DNA from: Candidatus Doudnabacteria bacterium
Lineage (GTDB): Bacteria > Patescibacteriota > Doudnabacteria > UBA920
Direction of reading: 5' to 3'
DNA: 17,138 nucleotides
Assembly (NCBI GenBank): GCA_023245915.1
Contig: JAHFJK010000017.1
Span: 1-17,138, forward strand
Position 1 is the stretch's first letter, and each line of letters opens with the position of its first letter. The position numbers and the translations under genes were made by a program. Below, piece by piece: positions 17,135 to 17,138 of the stretch. The notes under the pieces were generated by a model, which saw only the letters and a list, made by a program, of their open reading frames with translations, searched no databases and was not told where the DNA came from.

Positions 17135-17138
17135 GCGA
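17131..17138 (+). CDS. Start of a downstream gene (truncated by the window edge)
   Basis: ATGAGCGA overlaps the preceding stop by 4 bp, the usual layout of a coupled two-gene module. Only Met-Ser and part of a codon are visible. By context it could be an AbiEii-type nucleotidyltransferase toxin, but nothing in these 8 bases shows this. Confidence 0.4.

Overview
The window looks like a chromosomal segment of an uncultivated Patescibacteria/CPR-type bacterium. The grounds are gene content I associate with that group: MurA fused to an N-terminal helix-turn-helix, a short IF-2, a stand-alone PaaX/Cas2-like protein without CRISPR, a bactofilin, a DUF4446 protein, MscL with a C-terminal zinc ribbon, a membrane-anchored CAP protein and many small toxin-antitoxin (TA) modules. 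Short GC-rich palindromes are scattered between and inside genes. No named genus can be assigned. The standard code with TGA as stop fits all genes.

Layout. 90-1457: radical SAM protein. 1529-2335: a BrnT/CopG-type TA module lying between the true 3' end of murA and a second, diverged copy of that 3' end. 2333-3859 (-): HTH-MurA with its own promoter and two operator-like inverted repeats. 3941-4123: palindrome cluster. 4129-4347 (-) and 4513-5590 (+): a small membrane protein diverging from DUF4446 and bactofilin genes. 5693-6535: degenerate lipid-kinase-like protein. 6574-7202: a PaaX/Cas2-like gene bracketed by two related perfect palindromes. 7300-7905 (-): SDR-like protein. 8196-10178: infB (IF-2). 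10204-11086: PIN/AbrB TA module, again between infB and a second copy of the infB 3' end. 11303-12167: unknown gene(s), probably frameshifted. 12310-12759: mscL. 12995-13177: zinc-ribbon miniprotein. 13450-14790: CAP-domain protein. 14843-16860: VapB/VapC-like pair followed directly by purA. 16901 to the end: DUF6922-like gene overlapping the start of a further gene.

The most striking pattern is that two unrelated TA modules each sit exactly between a housekeeping gene and a roughly 60-bp duplicate of that gene's 3' coding end. The paired copies differ mostly at synonymous positions, so both evolved as real coding ends before being brought together. This looks like 3'-end-targeted insertion, or allelic integration, of TA cassettes. 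A second candidate system is the PaaX/Cas2-like gene: its upstream palindrome covers a good sigma-70 promoter, and a related palindrome lies 4 bp after its stop codon. Paired changes keep both palindromes perfect.

Two expression styles coexist. Several genes (brnT-like, DUF4446, vapB-like, DUF6922-like) have a -10 box so close to the ATG that their mRNAs should be leaderless or nearly so. Others (radical SAM, 11303, zinc ribbon, SDR) have strong Shine-Dalgarno sequences, three of them behind hairpin leaders. All functional calls come from reading motifs; no database search was possible.
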